From contig JBAIZL010000005.1 of assembly GCA_036971475.1 (NCBI GenBank), positions 161,269,386 to 161,333,385 on the forward strand: a stretch of DNA of 64,000 nt, given 5' to 3'. A model generated the notes under the pieces. The model ran no database searches and was not told where the DNA came from. It worked only from the letters and a program-made list of their open reading frames with translations. This stretch comes from Prosapia bicincta. Its lineage: Eukaryota; Arthropoda; Insecta; Hemiptera; Cercopidae. A program made the position numbers and the translations under genes. This document shows, in pieces, positions 23,690 through 35,042 of this stretch; position 1 is the first letter of the stretch, and the number at the start of each line of letters is the position of its first letter.

Positions 23690-24750
23690 GGCGCTGGTAA
23701 CTCTAGTTAGCACTGGGGATTCTAATTACTTTAGTGAGTATTGGTAAATCTAGTGGGCGCTGGTGAGGTTAGTCAGTACTGGTGAGTCTAGTGACTCTAT
23801 TGAGCGTTAGTGATTTAAGTTTCTAGTGAGCGCTGGTGAGTCTGGTGTCTCTGACAGTTGTGAGTAGTAACATTATTCAGCGCTGGTACGTTTAATGACT
23901 GGTGAGCATTGAATCTAGTGACTGTAGTGAGCACTGGTGAGTCTAGTAACTCTATTGTGCGTTGGTGAGTTAGGATTCTAGTGAGCGCTGATGAGTCTGG
24001 TGTCTCTGACAGTTGTGAGTAGTAACATTATTCAGCGCTGGTACGTTTAATGACTGGTGAACATTGAATCTAGTGACTGTAGTGAGCACTGGTGAGTCTA
24101 GTAACTCTATTGAGCAATGGTGAGTTACGTTTCTAATGAGCGCTGATGAGTCTGTTTTCTCCAAAAAGAATTTGTGAGTAGTAACATTATTCAGCGCTGG
24201 TACGTTTAATGACTGGTGAGCATTGAATCTAGTGACTGTAGTGAGTACTGGTGAGTCTAGTAACTCTATTGAGCGTTGGTGAGTTACGCTTCTAGTGAGC
24301 GCTGATGAGTCTGTTTTCTCCATTAAGAATTTGTGAGTAGTAACATTATTCAGCGCTGGTACGTTTAATGACTGGTGATCATTGAATCTAGTGAGTGTAG
24401 TGAGCACTCGTGAGGTTAGTCAGTACTGGTGAGTCTAGTGACTCTATTGAGCGTTAGTGATTTAAGTTTCTAGTGAGCGCTGGCGAGTCTGGTGTTTCTG
24501 ACAGTTGTGAGTAGTGACATTAGCCAGCACCGGTACGTTTAATGACTGGTGAGCATTAAATCTAGTGAGTGTAGTGAGCACTGGTGAGTCTAGTAACTCT
24601 ATTGTGCGTTGGTGAGTTAGGTTTCTAGTGAGCGCGCATGAGCCTGGTGTCTCTAGCGAGAATTTGTGAGTAGTGATATTAGTCAGCGCCGGAGCGTTTA
24701 ATTACTAGTGAGCACTGGTGAGTCTCATGATCCTAGTAAGCACTGGAATA
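23690..24750. repeat. ~159-bp tandem array, about 6 copies
   Basis: The marker CAGCGCTGGTACGTTTAATG recurs at spacings of about 155, 159, 159, 174 and 159 bp (anchors near 23881, 24036, 24195, 24354, 24528 and 24687). Each unit is itself made of shorter degenerate pieces built from GTGAGTCTAGTGACTCTA and GAGCGCTGGTGAGT, so the array has two levels. A 145-codon minus frame (23970-24407) simply follows the 53-codon period. Confidence 0.93.
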
Positions 24751-25374
24751 AATTGGAAAAAATTGAAACATTTAAAGGTCTTGAATGAAAACTCTAGAAT
24801 GGACTTTTTACTTTTAAAAACCGTATAGTTACTGAACGGGATAATAATTTAAAATTGCATCACCACATAATTAAAATCTAACGACATTATTAAACATAAC
24901 CACAAGGTATCAGTGAGCCATGTCCCGTCACTCAGTTTACAGACACCTACTAACCTATTACAGTCGCCACGTCACGCGCACTTGGCTAGAATAGCCCGAA
25001 AACACCTTCAAACTGTAAGCAGTCACCATAGAGTCAACAATAATAGAGCATAACTGTTATACGATTAGGAAACGTTCAGTTGGCAACCTGCCATCTTGAT
25101 ATTGTCACACCTGAACTGCGAAACATGCAATAACCTTTTATGTAAAGCAATCAACGTAACAAATGTCTATTTGTAAGCGCATGCGTTGCCTGTAATGCTA
25201 TTTAGCGTTGCAAAACAATGCAGCCGAACTGATTAAGTCTGAAAGTAGCTAATTATTTTTATCTCAGCAGATTTTTAATTATTTTACGTTTGATTGTTGA
25301 ATCTTTGATTTCATACTCCGTTACGTTCAATTACCATTTAAGTGTGCCAGATATGATTATAGTAGCACTTATGT
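24751..25374. other. Unique DNA containing a 37-bp element shared with 50.65 kb
   Basis: The stretch is moderately GC with CpG words. At 25077-25113 the minus strand begins CAGGTGTGACAATATC and ends GCAGGTTGCCAACTG. The same 37 positions occur on the plus strand at 50653-50689 with 33 identities. No open frame of note is present. Confidence 0.6.
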
Positions 25375-25410
25375 TTTTTTTTAAATGAGGATGGCCATTT
25401 CATATTAAAG
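25375..25410. mobile_element. Single-arm relic of the 20.2-kb fold-back family
   Basis: TTTAAATGAGGATGGCCATT corresponds to TTAAATGAGGACGGCCGTTT in the 20175-20216 arm. There is no second arm nearby. Confidence 0.45.
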
Positions 25411-27054
25411 TGCAGGCCTATAAGTAATCCATAATGCTTGATTATATTCATGAAAAAACTTAAAACATAATTAATTAAACCACCCAAGAAGTGATCCAAA
25501 CGAGAATATTATATTACACTACGCGTTTATTATAATTCAAAAATATTATAATAAGAGAATATTAAAACGTTCTTCGTATTTATATCAAATAAAATACCGG
25601 TATAAAAATATAAACTTCATTTCTACAAAAAATGATAAATAAGTAATATAGAACACTCATGACCTATAGGCTAACTTATTTCCTCATGCGTTTTTTAAAG
25701 GCAAAGTCATTATCATCAGTGTGTAGTTCTTTAACTATGCACACTTTAAACTATAACCTACAGTTTAGTCTTGTCCTAATCTAGCATTTACATAGTTATA
25801 CTCTATAATCATAATAACTTTGCTATCAAAAAGAGCATGAATCTTATATAATAAATTTGTCTTGATTATTATTTAATTATTTCAAGTATATTACTTATTT
25901 AATTATAATTATTTTTTTTGTTTTCATATTTACTTTCAACTGACGCATTACGGAAAAACTTTAGATTTTTTTTAATCGGTCTAAGTGTTTTACCTTACCG
26001 GTGTAGAAATTCTAAAGTTCTACAGGTGGATCTATGACTTTCACATTCGGTTCGATCCATCCAACTCATATTTCTATTATATTTTCTATTTGGTAATCTT
26101 TACGTTTGGTTTTAAGAGTTCGACAAATTCAAAGTTTCTTTTCAAGAGGCTATCTTAAAGATAAAGTCGTTTTCATTATTTTTTAAATTTACCTGAGAAG
26201 CCTTCCTTTTTCTGAAAACCTTCTCCATAACAAAACAAAAATTCAACAACAACATGTCATGCATGTTAAATAAAAAGAAACAATGAGCTAAAGAAGAAGA
26301 AGAAGAAGCTAAATGTACTTTTACTGCAGTTTGTAGCATAGTTCGTCAATACTGTTATTTTGTAATCTCGTGTTCCGATAAGCACGGTGCTTTCATAAAT
26401 GTTTAGAATAAATATTTAAATCAATTGATGCATAATCTTATTTACTTTAAATAAAAACAAACATTTTTCATGACAATATATCGGCGACAATTACTAATTT
26501 CTTTACCTTAAAGGGTAAGTGAATGTAGAATTAAACCCGGAACTTTAAAATAAGATTGATTCTAAAACATCAAAATTTATAAATAATGAAAAACATTATT
26601 TTAAATTTTGAAGTACAAAAAACTTTATTTGAGACATTAAATAGGTTAGAATACATAGCTTGTTAGTTAAAAAATAAATATATTAATTATCAGATTCACA
26701 AATTCTAATATCTCCATATTTGGGGGTGATATCCGTTTAAGTACATGATGGGAATTTGTACCACATGTAGTAAAGACAGTGTGATTTGGAAAGATTAAAT
26801 AATTCAAATTTTGCCCTTGTAAAAGTTCTTCAAGTTTATCTATCCCAAAATACAATAAACAGACCAAAGACAAATAATTGTATAAGTTCTAAAAACATAA
26901 ATTCCCGTTTGTGTTTACAAGATCCAATTTTCTTTTCAGATTTCAATCATCAGCACAGAACAATAGCAACCGGTCTGGAAAGGAAGTAAGGCTAGGTAGG
27001 CAAGACAAAAACACAGGCCTCAGATAGAAAGTTTAATGTTTGGCTATGCTATTA
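25411..27054. other. AT-rich DNA with a short GAA run
   Basis: A (GAA)n run of about 18 bp lies near 26293-26310. The short frames (65-68 codons) have no recognisable content, and nothing else is seen. Confidence 0.5.
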
Positions 27055-27142
27055 ACACAGGCATGCAGAATTCCGACCCTCCCTGTTGGTACGCTCGCGT
27101 GCGTGAACTGGGGGTTGAAATCTTGCAGTTTTCTCTTGCGAG

Positions 27143-27271
27143 ATGGCTTCTCAAGTGAACAAAAAAAGGTTTTCTGAATATTCTTACCCCGTCCCCCACC
27201 CGCCAACATTGTTCGTCGGCTACCTGCACGAGGGTGAGATGGGCATCAGCCCCATTCATGGGTCATTCTAG
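27143..27271 (+). other. Short open frame (42 codons) in a GC-rich patch
   Basis: Inside a GC-rich patch (27055-27275) an ATG at 27143 opens a 42-residue frame ending at TAG 27269-27271. It begins MASQVNKKRF and ends GISPIHGSF. Third positions in its second half are mostly G or C although the neighbourhood is AT-rich, which is coding-like. A CTTGCAG acceptor-like site precedes it (27122-27128) and CTAGGTACAG follows, donor-like. A 71-codon minus frame overlaps. I recognise no family; it could be a small protein, part of an exon, or chance. Confidence 0.22.
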
Positions 27272-27504
27272 GTACAGTTTTACCTAAGGCTTTGGAACAG
27301 TCATACACTTGTTGCAGAGGTGGGGGATTATTCAGTTTCAAAGTGCACAGGTGTTGATTTTTATGAAATAATCAATCCCTTGTTGATCGATTAAAAACAA
27401 GGATTGTTAAGGAATTTTAAAATTTTATTCACTAGAATTTGAAGTATTTTAAGTATTTATACAGATGTCGACACTAAACACAAAGGGAAAAGTAGTTCAA
27501 ATTT

Positions 27505-27862
27505 TCAAGTTATAGAAACTGAAATGGCTATTACTGAGGTTATATTGTAATTGTGTACTGAAGTTCATTTTGTAATTTTAAATAAATTAAACTTTTCCAA
27601 TATCTTTCTCGCGCATTAGAGAAATTTTTCATTCATAAATCGACGTCGCGAGTTTTGTGAAGCCTATTACATTAAAACGGATCTTTTAAAAGGCTTCACC
27701 TTATGACCAAGTTGGACTGAATTCATTATTAGAGAATATCATGTAGGCTTATATACTTGAAAGAATCGAAAATCGACTTAAGAGGCGAGAATCGGAAGAA
27801 ATATTTGGGATCAAATTCGGATTCAGAACCGAAAATGTTAGGTATCGGCTCATCCCTATTCT
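27505..27862 (-). mobile_element. Partial copy of the GGGATGGGCCGAT element
   Basis: Its reverse complement matches 42854-43175. It starts AATAGGGATGAGCCGATACC, then shares ATATTCTCTAATAA, GCCTTTTAAAAG, AATTACAATATAACCTCAG and ATTTCAGTTT. The match stops near 27505, before the (GA)n stretch of the full copy, so this copy is truncated. Confidence 0.82.
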
Positions 27863-27971
27863 AAAACATAGTAAAATCACTCAATACAGCTTGCCGAAAA
27901 TATTATTATTATTTTTAATATTTATACGATTTTCATTTTTATTAAATATGTGATTTAAGCATAACCTCTAA

Positions 27972-28089
27972 ATAAATTTGAAACATCTTTTTTATGAAAT
28001 AAATATTTTAGGTTGGTTTAGAAGAGAAGTATAAATTTGAAACATCTTTTTTATGAAATAAATATTTTAGGTTGGTTTAGAAGAGAAGT
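27972..28089. repeat. Tandem duplication, 2 exact copies of 59 bp
   Basis: ATAAATTTGAAACATC through AGGTTGGTTTAGAAGAGAAGT at 27972-28030 is repeated base for base at 28031-28089, so the duplication is recent or is an assembly artefact. Confidence 0.95.
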
Positions 28090-28726
28090 ATAAAAGATAA
28101 ATTATTTTTAAGGTGTGTAGGATTAATCTCAAAAATAAAAAAATTAATTTCATAATTTTCATGTTTAAAATTTAAAAAAAATCACATGAAAATTTCAGGT
28201 CAAGACAAAACTTCTGTTCGTGCCTAATTTGTGGTTTGTATTTGTTTTGCAGTCGTTATTTATGCCCATTTTTTCGAAATTAAATTCTTTCTAAAGTGTT
28301 TACTACGAAATAAAATGAATATATTTGATAGCCATTTAGTGTTTTCACTTTTCTACTCCAACTGCCAATTTTGCTGGTAAATAAAACCAATTCATATTTT
28401 TAATTTTCAAGATATGTTTCCAATTTTGTCAGGCCAAAAACTATACGAAATCGTAGTGGAAGATATAGGAGGGGGTCGTAGCAATCAGGAGCAGGGTACC
28501 GTACCTGGAGTAGACATTCTCTTTATAGAGCTAGTAAATGCGTCGACACGTTAACAACCTTGTAAGAAAAATGATAAGTCGGATGGAGTTAGATTCGTCG
28601 AAGCAAAGTTCAAAATGAACCAATGATACTGGGAATAGGCTTAACCTTATTTGTTCTCGACAGGAGTCAAGTCAGGTGTTAATTATCTTACATTGTAAGC
28701 AGAGGGAATAACAAGGACATATAAAC

Positions 28727-28763
<37 letters not shown>

Positions 28764-29789
28764 AATGATAAAAAGACAGACAGGCAGACTGACAGAAAGA
28801 GAAATCACGCATATAGTTCTGCGAAATTCTAAAACCTTTGTTCAAATATAAGCAAACAATTCGCACATCTTAACTTGGAGTCGAGCGTGTTGAGCTAATG
28901 AAGATCGGAAACATAATAACACTAAAAGGACCCCAATGATAGAAACCAATTTAAACACGAATCTTGTGTCTAGTTCCATAAATGATTTACTACTCTTATT
29001 AATAAAAACGTTTTTAAATGAGCTATTATTATATTTGATTTAAACCACATTTGACTAAAACACAACGATACTTACTACTTATTCCGGCACTACTCGGATG
29101 GATCTGAACCACAAATTCCTCCAGATTGTGTTTCTTTGAAGTTCATCAGTTACTCTGAAATTTAAAGAAATACACTGCAGCCACTAAAACGTTTATAAAT
29201 ATCTCACATTTGTTTAACGGTCGTGTTTCAAAATTGTAACAGGATTGGTTAGGTTCAAAATTCCATATATATACGAAATGATTTCTCATTAACGTAGCTG
29301 CTTTAAACATAATCCGGTTTATGCAGGCGAAAACTTTCCACGTTTGACGGAAGCCGAAATGGTTTTCCAAGAATTCAACATAACAAGATATATTTATAAA
29401 AGTAAAAATGATGTTAAATTTAACTCCAAACATTCTGACTGTGCACTCTCTTGTTCGTTCTGCGTTTTAAAGTTGGAATTAAAAAAAACCATTATTCGAT
29501 TATGATTATTATTTTATTTAAATAGAACTTTTTTATTTCAAAAATAATATATGATAAATATAGTTTTTTTAAAGGGGCAACTTTGCGATGATGAAATGTT
29601 TTCAATTCTCGTTAAAATCGTCAGTTTCTCCAAAAAGAAGGTTATGTAGATCTACTGAAGACTTCCTAACACTAGATGTTGCGCTTATAGCGGGGTCGCC
29701 TAACACTAGCTGCTTTCGCCTTTTGATAGAGGCTATTTGCTGAATAGGTTTCAATCATTTTCCAATACAATTTCCTGTATATTTAGAGA
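28090..29789. other. AT-rich DNA with a (GA)n microsatellite
   Basis: A (GA)n tract lies at about 28725-28764. The remaining sequence, including a 95-codon minus frame at 29146-29433, shows nothing recognisable. Confidence 0.5.
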
Positions 29790-29985
29790 TATGTTACATT
29801 TGATAAGCGGATAGAGCCCTTGACTACGACACTAAAGGTTCTGGGTTTTATTCACGGTATTGCCAGAATTTCAGTGTTTTTCAGCCTCCAAGTTGAAATT
29901 GACAAAACGAGACCTGGCTGAAACTCGTTTTATCCAAGTTGAAATTCCACAAAATACATTAAAATATTCTATGCTCATTTGAAAG
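29790..29985 (+). mobile_element. tRNA-derived SINE head, degenerate
   Basis: GATAAGCGGATAGAG, then CCTTGACTACGACAC, then AAGGTTCTGGGTTTTATTCA has the layout of a tRNA: A-box-like TAAGCGGATAGAG at about 29800, and GGGTTTTATTC where a B box GGTTCGATTC would be, roughly 40 bp later. The phrase around GACTACG, then GGTTCTGGGTT, is typical of insect tRNA-type SINEs as I know them. The B box is damaged, so this copy should not be transcribed. The 3' end is not defined. Confidence 0.55.
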
Positions 29986-31448
29986 CATAACACTTTAAGA
30001 CCTGGAATGGGAAACATTTAATACCCAATTTGAAACGACAGACAAATATAAATACACTGGTGGAAAACTCTAAAAAATTAATAATGTTGATTCCGTGAAT
30101 GACCGAATATTTAGCAATATTTACCGCATCAAGGGACATTTAATATTATAAGTCAAGTAAAAAACAGACGACCATGGCCACTCTTCAATGTACATATTTA
30201 CTTGTTGTAAGCAATAACACAATAGAAAATACAACATTCATAGGAGTTATGTTACCTACTTTAGCCTTAGGTTGAATATACAGTTTTAGTGTAAGACATA
30301 AAGAAATGAACCTGAGGAAACGAATATCATTATATAGGGCAATAAGGGATGGTTAAAGGTACACATTACCTTTCATGGATACATTATGGCCCGAGTAAGG
30401 CAACTCTACTCTGTTTCTCTCACACCATGTTCATGGTATATAAAGGCGTCATTATTAGAGGCCTACCCCATTACATTCAATATTGTATTAGGTTATGTAA
30501 TAACGATTGATTTCATACAACTATTGCTTCCTAACTTCCACAGGTAATGTTATTTGGATTAACTCAATAAATGATAAATCATGTTTATTTTAAAATCTTT
30601 ATTGACATTTACGAACAATGAGTAAATTTTAAAAAAATATATATTTGTACATATTTCTACGTTGTATACGGCTGCTTTAGAAAATAACATTTCGTATTTT
30701 CACATAGAACAGATTTCAATTAATTTCGATAAAAAACATTTTAAGTAAATGTTTGAACACAATGCATTTAAAAATTACCTATATTTTTTATTCAAAATTT
30801 TTCTTCTCTCCAACAGTAGAAATTGTTGTGGTTTATTTCGTCGCGTCTATTGATGTGCAAAGTGCAAAAATTTCAGATTCCTCCACAAGTCCTTATGACA
30901 AGATCTGCCAGTTCTGGAGCCCGGTGGCTATGAAGCATTTCAATTGTTGGTGCTCAAGTTGAAAGAGAAAACCGACAATGGCTTGACACTAAAAAACATG
31001 ATCTGGGGTTAGTTGTGATTGGGGACAGTACTTGCAAATGGGGTAAGATTTTATACTAGTTGGTGATATCTTCATACCCAAATATCGAGTACATAGCCTA
31101 GCTATTGTAAAGGAAAGGTTTCTTAGGCAGTTTAGATCGGGGTGGTTGCCTTGCTAAAATGCTGGTTGATGTAGCAGTAAAATAAAGTTATAAACATCAA
31201 CCGGGGCATTAAAGAGATACCTGCAATTCATATATTTGGTGAGCCAGGTAGCTGGTAGACTTTTATCTTCATCAGATTTGACGATGTATCTTTTTCATCT
31301 AAGCAAACCTTCCACGCAATGGATTGATTTTTCTCTATTCCCTGTACTCGAGGACTATTATGTCCTTCCCTTATTCCTATCTAATTCTAATTATCTTTTT
31401 TTGTTCTTATAGAGAGTGCAACTAGAAAAAGACTTAGAGAGTAGGCCC
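29986..31448. other. AT-rich DNA, TATA-like site near 30.44 kb
   Basis: GTATATAAAGGCG near 30437 is a good TATA-box word with no supported gene downstream. A 69-codon frame at 30753-30962 is unrecognised. Confidence 0.4.
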
Positions 31449-31818
31449 GCTTCAGGTACGCGGCCCTCCACACGTGAAGCTACGATATCCTTTACCAGGA
31501 GGGTCCCTACTAGGCGAAGATACATCAATACCCTCGCATGTATTCACAGCACGTGCCTGTTATTTAGGTACGCAGAACTCCACACGTGAAGCTACGATAT
31601 CCTTTACCAGGAGGGTCCCTACTAGGCAAAGATACATCAATACCCTCGCATGTATTCACAGCACTTGCCTGTTATTCAGGTACGCGGCCCTCCACACTGA
31701 AGCTACAATATCCTTTACCAGGAGAGTCCCTACTAGGCGAATATACATCAATACCGTCGCATGTATTCACAGCACTTGCCTGTTATTTAGGTACGCAGAA
31801 CTCCACACGTGAAGCATA
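31449..31818. repeat. 112-bp satellite, block 1 (about 3.3 copies)
   Basis: The unit contains CACACGTGAAGCTACGATAT, CCTTTACCAGGAGGGTCCC, TACTAGGCGAAGATACATCA and CGCATGTATTCACAGC. The period is 112 bp. It starts abruptly after CTTCAG at 31448. The last two units match units of block 2 near 33.1 and 33.65 kb more closely than their own neighbours. Confidence 0.97.
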
Positions 31819-32386
31819 AAAGTTTAAACCTTATAATATTACAAGTGGGCTAAACTTTTGATTAAAGTAATTTTTTAGAAAATATTTTTTACTCATAAAT
31901 TCAATTAATAATTTGCATTTTAAATTTAATAAATTTGCTGAATATCATGGACAACAAAATCACAAGTATTGAGTGTTTTTACTAAAGAAGTTTAAGTAAA
32001 ATTAAATCCATATTAATATTTTATGTTCAGAAACAAACAGATCAATTTTGTAGAATGGTGAATGTTATGAAAAAGATACCAGTAGTGTTTGAACAAATTT
32101 CTGCTTACCAGTCATTCCTAACTTATCAAGCATTCAGAAAGTTTCAAACTAGATATTCAAACAAATTTATGAGTTTTTAATTTATTTTTACTATTTATCA
32201 ACATAAAATATGGCTGAAGTACCACAGGGGAAAGTTATGAAACCTGCTTGTTTTATTTTATATTCAGGATAATACTTGTACTAATATACTATTGGTACCA
32301 ATTGGCAAAAAAACAATACTCAGTGATATTTTTCAGCAGATGCTTCTCAGACTAGATCAGTGCATTCTTCAATGCTGTGAGTCATC
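31819..32386. other. AT-rich spacer splitting the 112-bp satellite
   Basis: About 570 bp of unrelated AT-rich DNA separates the two blocks. Satellite phase is lost across it: block 1 stops after CACGTGAAGC and block 2 resumes at CCTCGCATGTATTC. No terminal repeats or target duplication are seen. Confidence 0.7.
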
Positions 32387-34318
32387 CTCGCATGTATTCA
32401 CAGCACTTGCCTGTTATTTAGGTACGCGGCCCTCCACACGTGAAGCTACGATATCCTTTACCAGGAGGGTCCCTACTAGGCGAAGATACATCAATACCCT
32501 CGCATGTATTCACAGCACTTGCCTGTTCTATAGGTATTCAGAACTCCACACGTGAAGCTACGATATCCTTTACCAGGAGGGTCCCTACTAGGCGAAGATA
32601 CATCAATACCTCGCATGAATTCACAGCACTTCCCTGTCATTCAGGTACGCGACCCTCCACACGTGAAGGTACGATATCCTTTACCAGGAGGGTCCCTACT
32701 AGGCGAAGATACATCAATACCCTCGCATGTATTCACAGCCCTTGCCTGTTATTTAGGTACGCGGCCCTCCACACGTGAAGCTACGATATCCTTTACCAGG
32801 ACGGTCCCTACTAGGCGAAGATACATCAATACCCTCGCATGTATTCACAGCATTTGCCTGTTATTCAGGTACTCGGCCCTCCACACGTTAAGCTACGATA
32901 TCCTTTACCAGGAGAGTCCCTACTAGGCGAAGATACATCAATACTCTCGCATGTATTCACAACACTTGCCTGTTATTAGGTACGCGGCAATCCACACGTG
33001 AAGCTACGATATCCTTTACCAGGACGGTACCTACTAGGCGAAGATACATCAATACCCTCGCATGTATTCACAGCACTTGCCTGTTATTCAGGTACGCGGC
33101 CCTCCACACTGAAGCTACAATATCCTTTACCAGGAGAGTCCCTACTAGGCGAATATACATCAATACCCTCGCATGTATTCACAGCACTTGCCTGTTATTT
33201 AGGTACGCAGAAGTCCACACGTGAAGCTACGATATCCTTTACCAGGAGGGTCCCTACTAGGCGAAGATACATCAATACCCTCGCATGAATTCACAGCACT
33301 TCCCTGTCATTCAGATACGTGGCTCTCCACACGTGAAGCTACGATATCCTTTACCAGGAGGGTCCCTACTAGGCGAAGATACTTCAATACCTTGCATGAA
33401 TTCACAGCACTTCCCTGTCATTCAGGTACGCGACCCTCCACACGTGAAGGTACGATATCCTTTACCAGGAGGGTCCCTACTAGGCGAAGATACATCAATA
33501 CCCTCGCATGTATTCACAGCCCTTGCCTGTTATTTAGGTACGCGGCCCTCCACACGTGAAGCTACGATATCCTTTACCAGGACGGTCCCTACTAGGCGAA
33601 GATACATCAATACCCTCGCATGTATTCACAGCACTTGCCTGTTATTCAGGTACGCGGCCCTCCACACTGAAGCTACAATATCCTTTACCAGGAGAGTCCC
33701 TACTAGGCGAATATACATCAATACCCTCGCATGTATTCACAGCACTTGCCTGTTATTTAGGTACGCAGAAGTCCACACGTGAAGCTACGATATCCTTTAC
33801 CAGGAGGGTCCCTACTAGGCGAAGATACATCAATACCCTCGCATGAATTCACAGCACTTCCCTGTCATTCAGATACGTGGCTCTCCACACGTGAAGCTAC
33901 GAAATCCTTTACCAGGAGGGTCCCTACTAGGCGAAGATACATCAATACCCTCGCATGAATTCACAGCACTTCCCTGTCATTCACGTACGCGACCCTGCAC
34001 ACGTGATGCTACGATGTCCTTTATCAGGAGTGTCCCTACTAGGCGAAGATACATGAATACCCTCGCATGAATTCACAGCACTTCCCTGACATTCAGGTAC
34101 GCGACTCTCCACACGTGATGCTACGATGTCCTTTACCAGGAGGGTCCCTACTAGGCGAAGATACATGAATACCCTCGCATGAATTCACAGCACTTCCCTG
34201 ACATTCAGGTACGCGACTCTCCACACGTGATGCTACGATGTCCTTTACCAGGAGGGTTCCTACTAGGCGAAGATACATGAATACCCTCGCATGTGTTTAC
34301 AGCACTTCCCTGTCATTT
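32387..34318. repeat. 112-bp satellite, block 2 (about 17 copies)
   Basis: This is the same unit as block 1. A higher-order repeat is visible: the segment at 32998-33288 recurs at 33556-33846, 558 bp (about five units) later, including a unit with CTCCACACTGAAGC instead of CACACGTGAAGC. The last three units (from about 34000) form a separate variant with GATGCTACGATGTCC and ACATGAATACC. Most units carry one CACGTG palindrome. Open frames of 75-165 codons follow the array and shift frame at every unit. Confidence 0.97.
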
Positions 34319-34540
34319 ATAGACTGTAGTAGTATTACTGACTGTTTGACATAAAAGTAAAAATATTATGGAAGATAGATTTTATAAACAATAAAATATT
34401 TTTAAATATATTTATTAAAGGCCTAAATATTCCACTACTCCAAATTTATCATATTTTCAAATCTTTAAGGGTTGTTTTTAAACGTTTGCTTATTTACAAA
34501 ATTTTCGATAACCTTTTTAAATGTATTATAAACTTTGAAT
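34319..34540. other. AT-rich spacer
   Basis: Nothing is recognised. Confidence 0.5.
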
Positions 34541-34650
34541 ACAGTTTAAAGTCATGTTAATGTAAGAGTAGAGTTTAAGATTTTGTTAATGTAAGAGTAC
34601 AGTTTAAAGTTTTGTTAATGTAAGAGTACAGTTTAAAGTTTTGTTAATGG
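34541..34650. repeat. 29-bp tandem repeat, about 3.5 copies
   Basis: GTTAATGTAAGAGTACAG plus TTTAAAGTTTT recurs with TAAGAGTA anchors at 34563, 34592 and 34621. Confidence 0.92.
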
Positions 34651-34821
34651 AGTCGACCGAAGCGTGTGAACGGAAAGTAATGTTTTAATATTAGGAAAGA
34701 CAGCACAATGTACGCAAATGTATATTAATATTCCAACGAAACAATGATTATTAGATGAAGAATTTAATTTTAAATATTTAAAAAATGGTTTTAATATAAT
34801 GGAAAATATAGTCTAAAATTT

Positions 34822-35042
34822 GCTAATCATCTTGAATTAATTGATTAAACTATAATTAAAAAATACTTAACTAAGTAAATACATAGGACTTACTTGCTGA
34901 CACGTATCGAAACAATCGTTCCTTTTTACGAAGGAAGACCTTTACAAGTAGGGGCATTGCTTCGTAAAAGCAACGATTTGTTTCGAAACGCGTCAGCAAG
35001 TAAGTCCTATGTATTCACTTAGTTAAGTATTTTTTAATTGTA
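34822..35042. mobile_element. Fold-back element, GAAACGCGTCAGC family, copy 2
   Basis: The arm at 34853-34934 pairs with 34958-35040; for example AAATACTTAACTAAGTAAAT pairs with the ATTCACTTAGTTAAGTATTT side. The inner right arm reads TTTCGAAACGCGTCAGCAAG, and the loop is about 23 bp. The 30-bp unpaired lead (CTAATCATCTTGAATTAATT) matches the lead of the 22.03-kb copy. The two elements are therefore related along their full length, not only at the core. Confidence 0.88.

Noticed and set aside
23970..24407. 145-codon minus-strand frame with a 53-residue repeat
   Set aside because: It mirrors the 159-bp array exactly and stops where unit length changes.
31474..34278. Frames of 60-165 codons in the 112-bp satellite, both strands
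   Set aside because: The period is not a multiple of three and the peptides are the same unit read in rotating frames.
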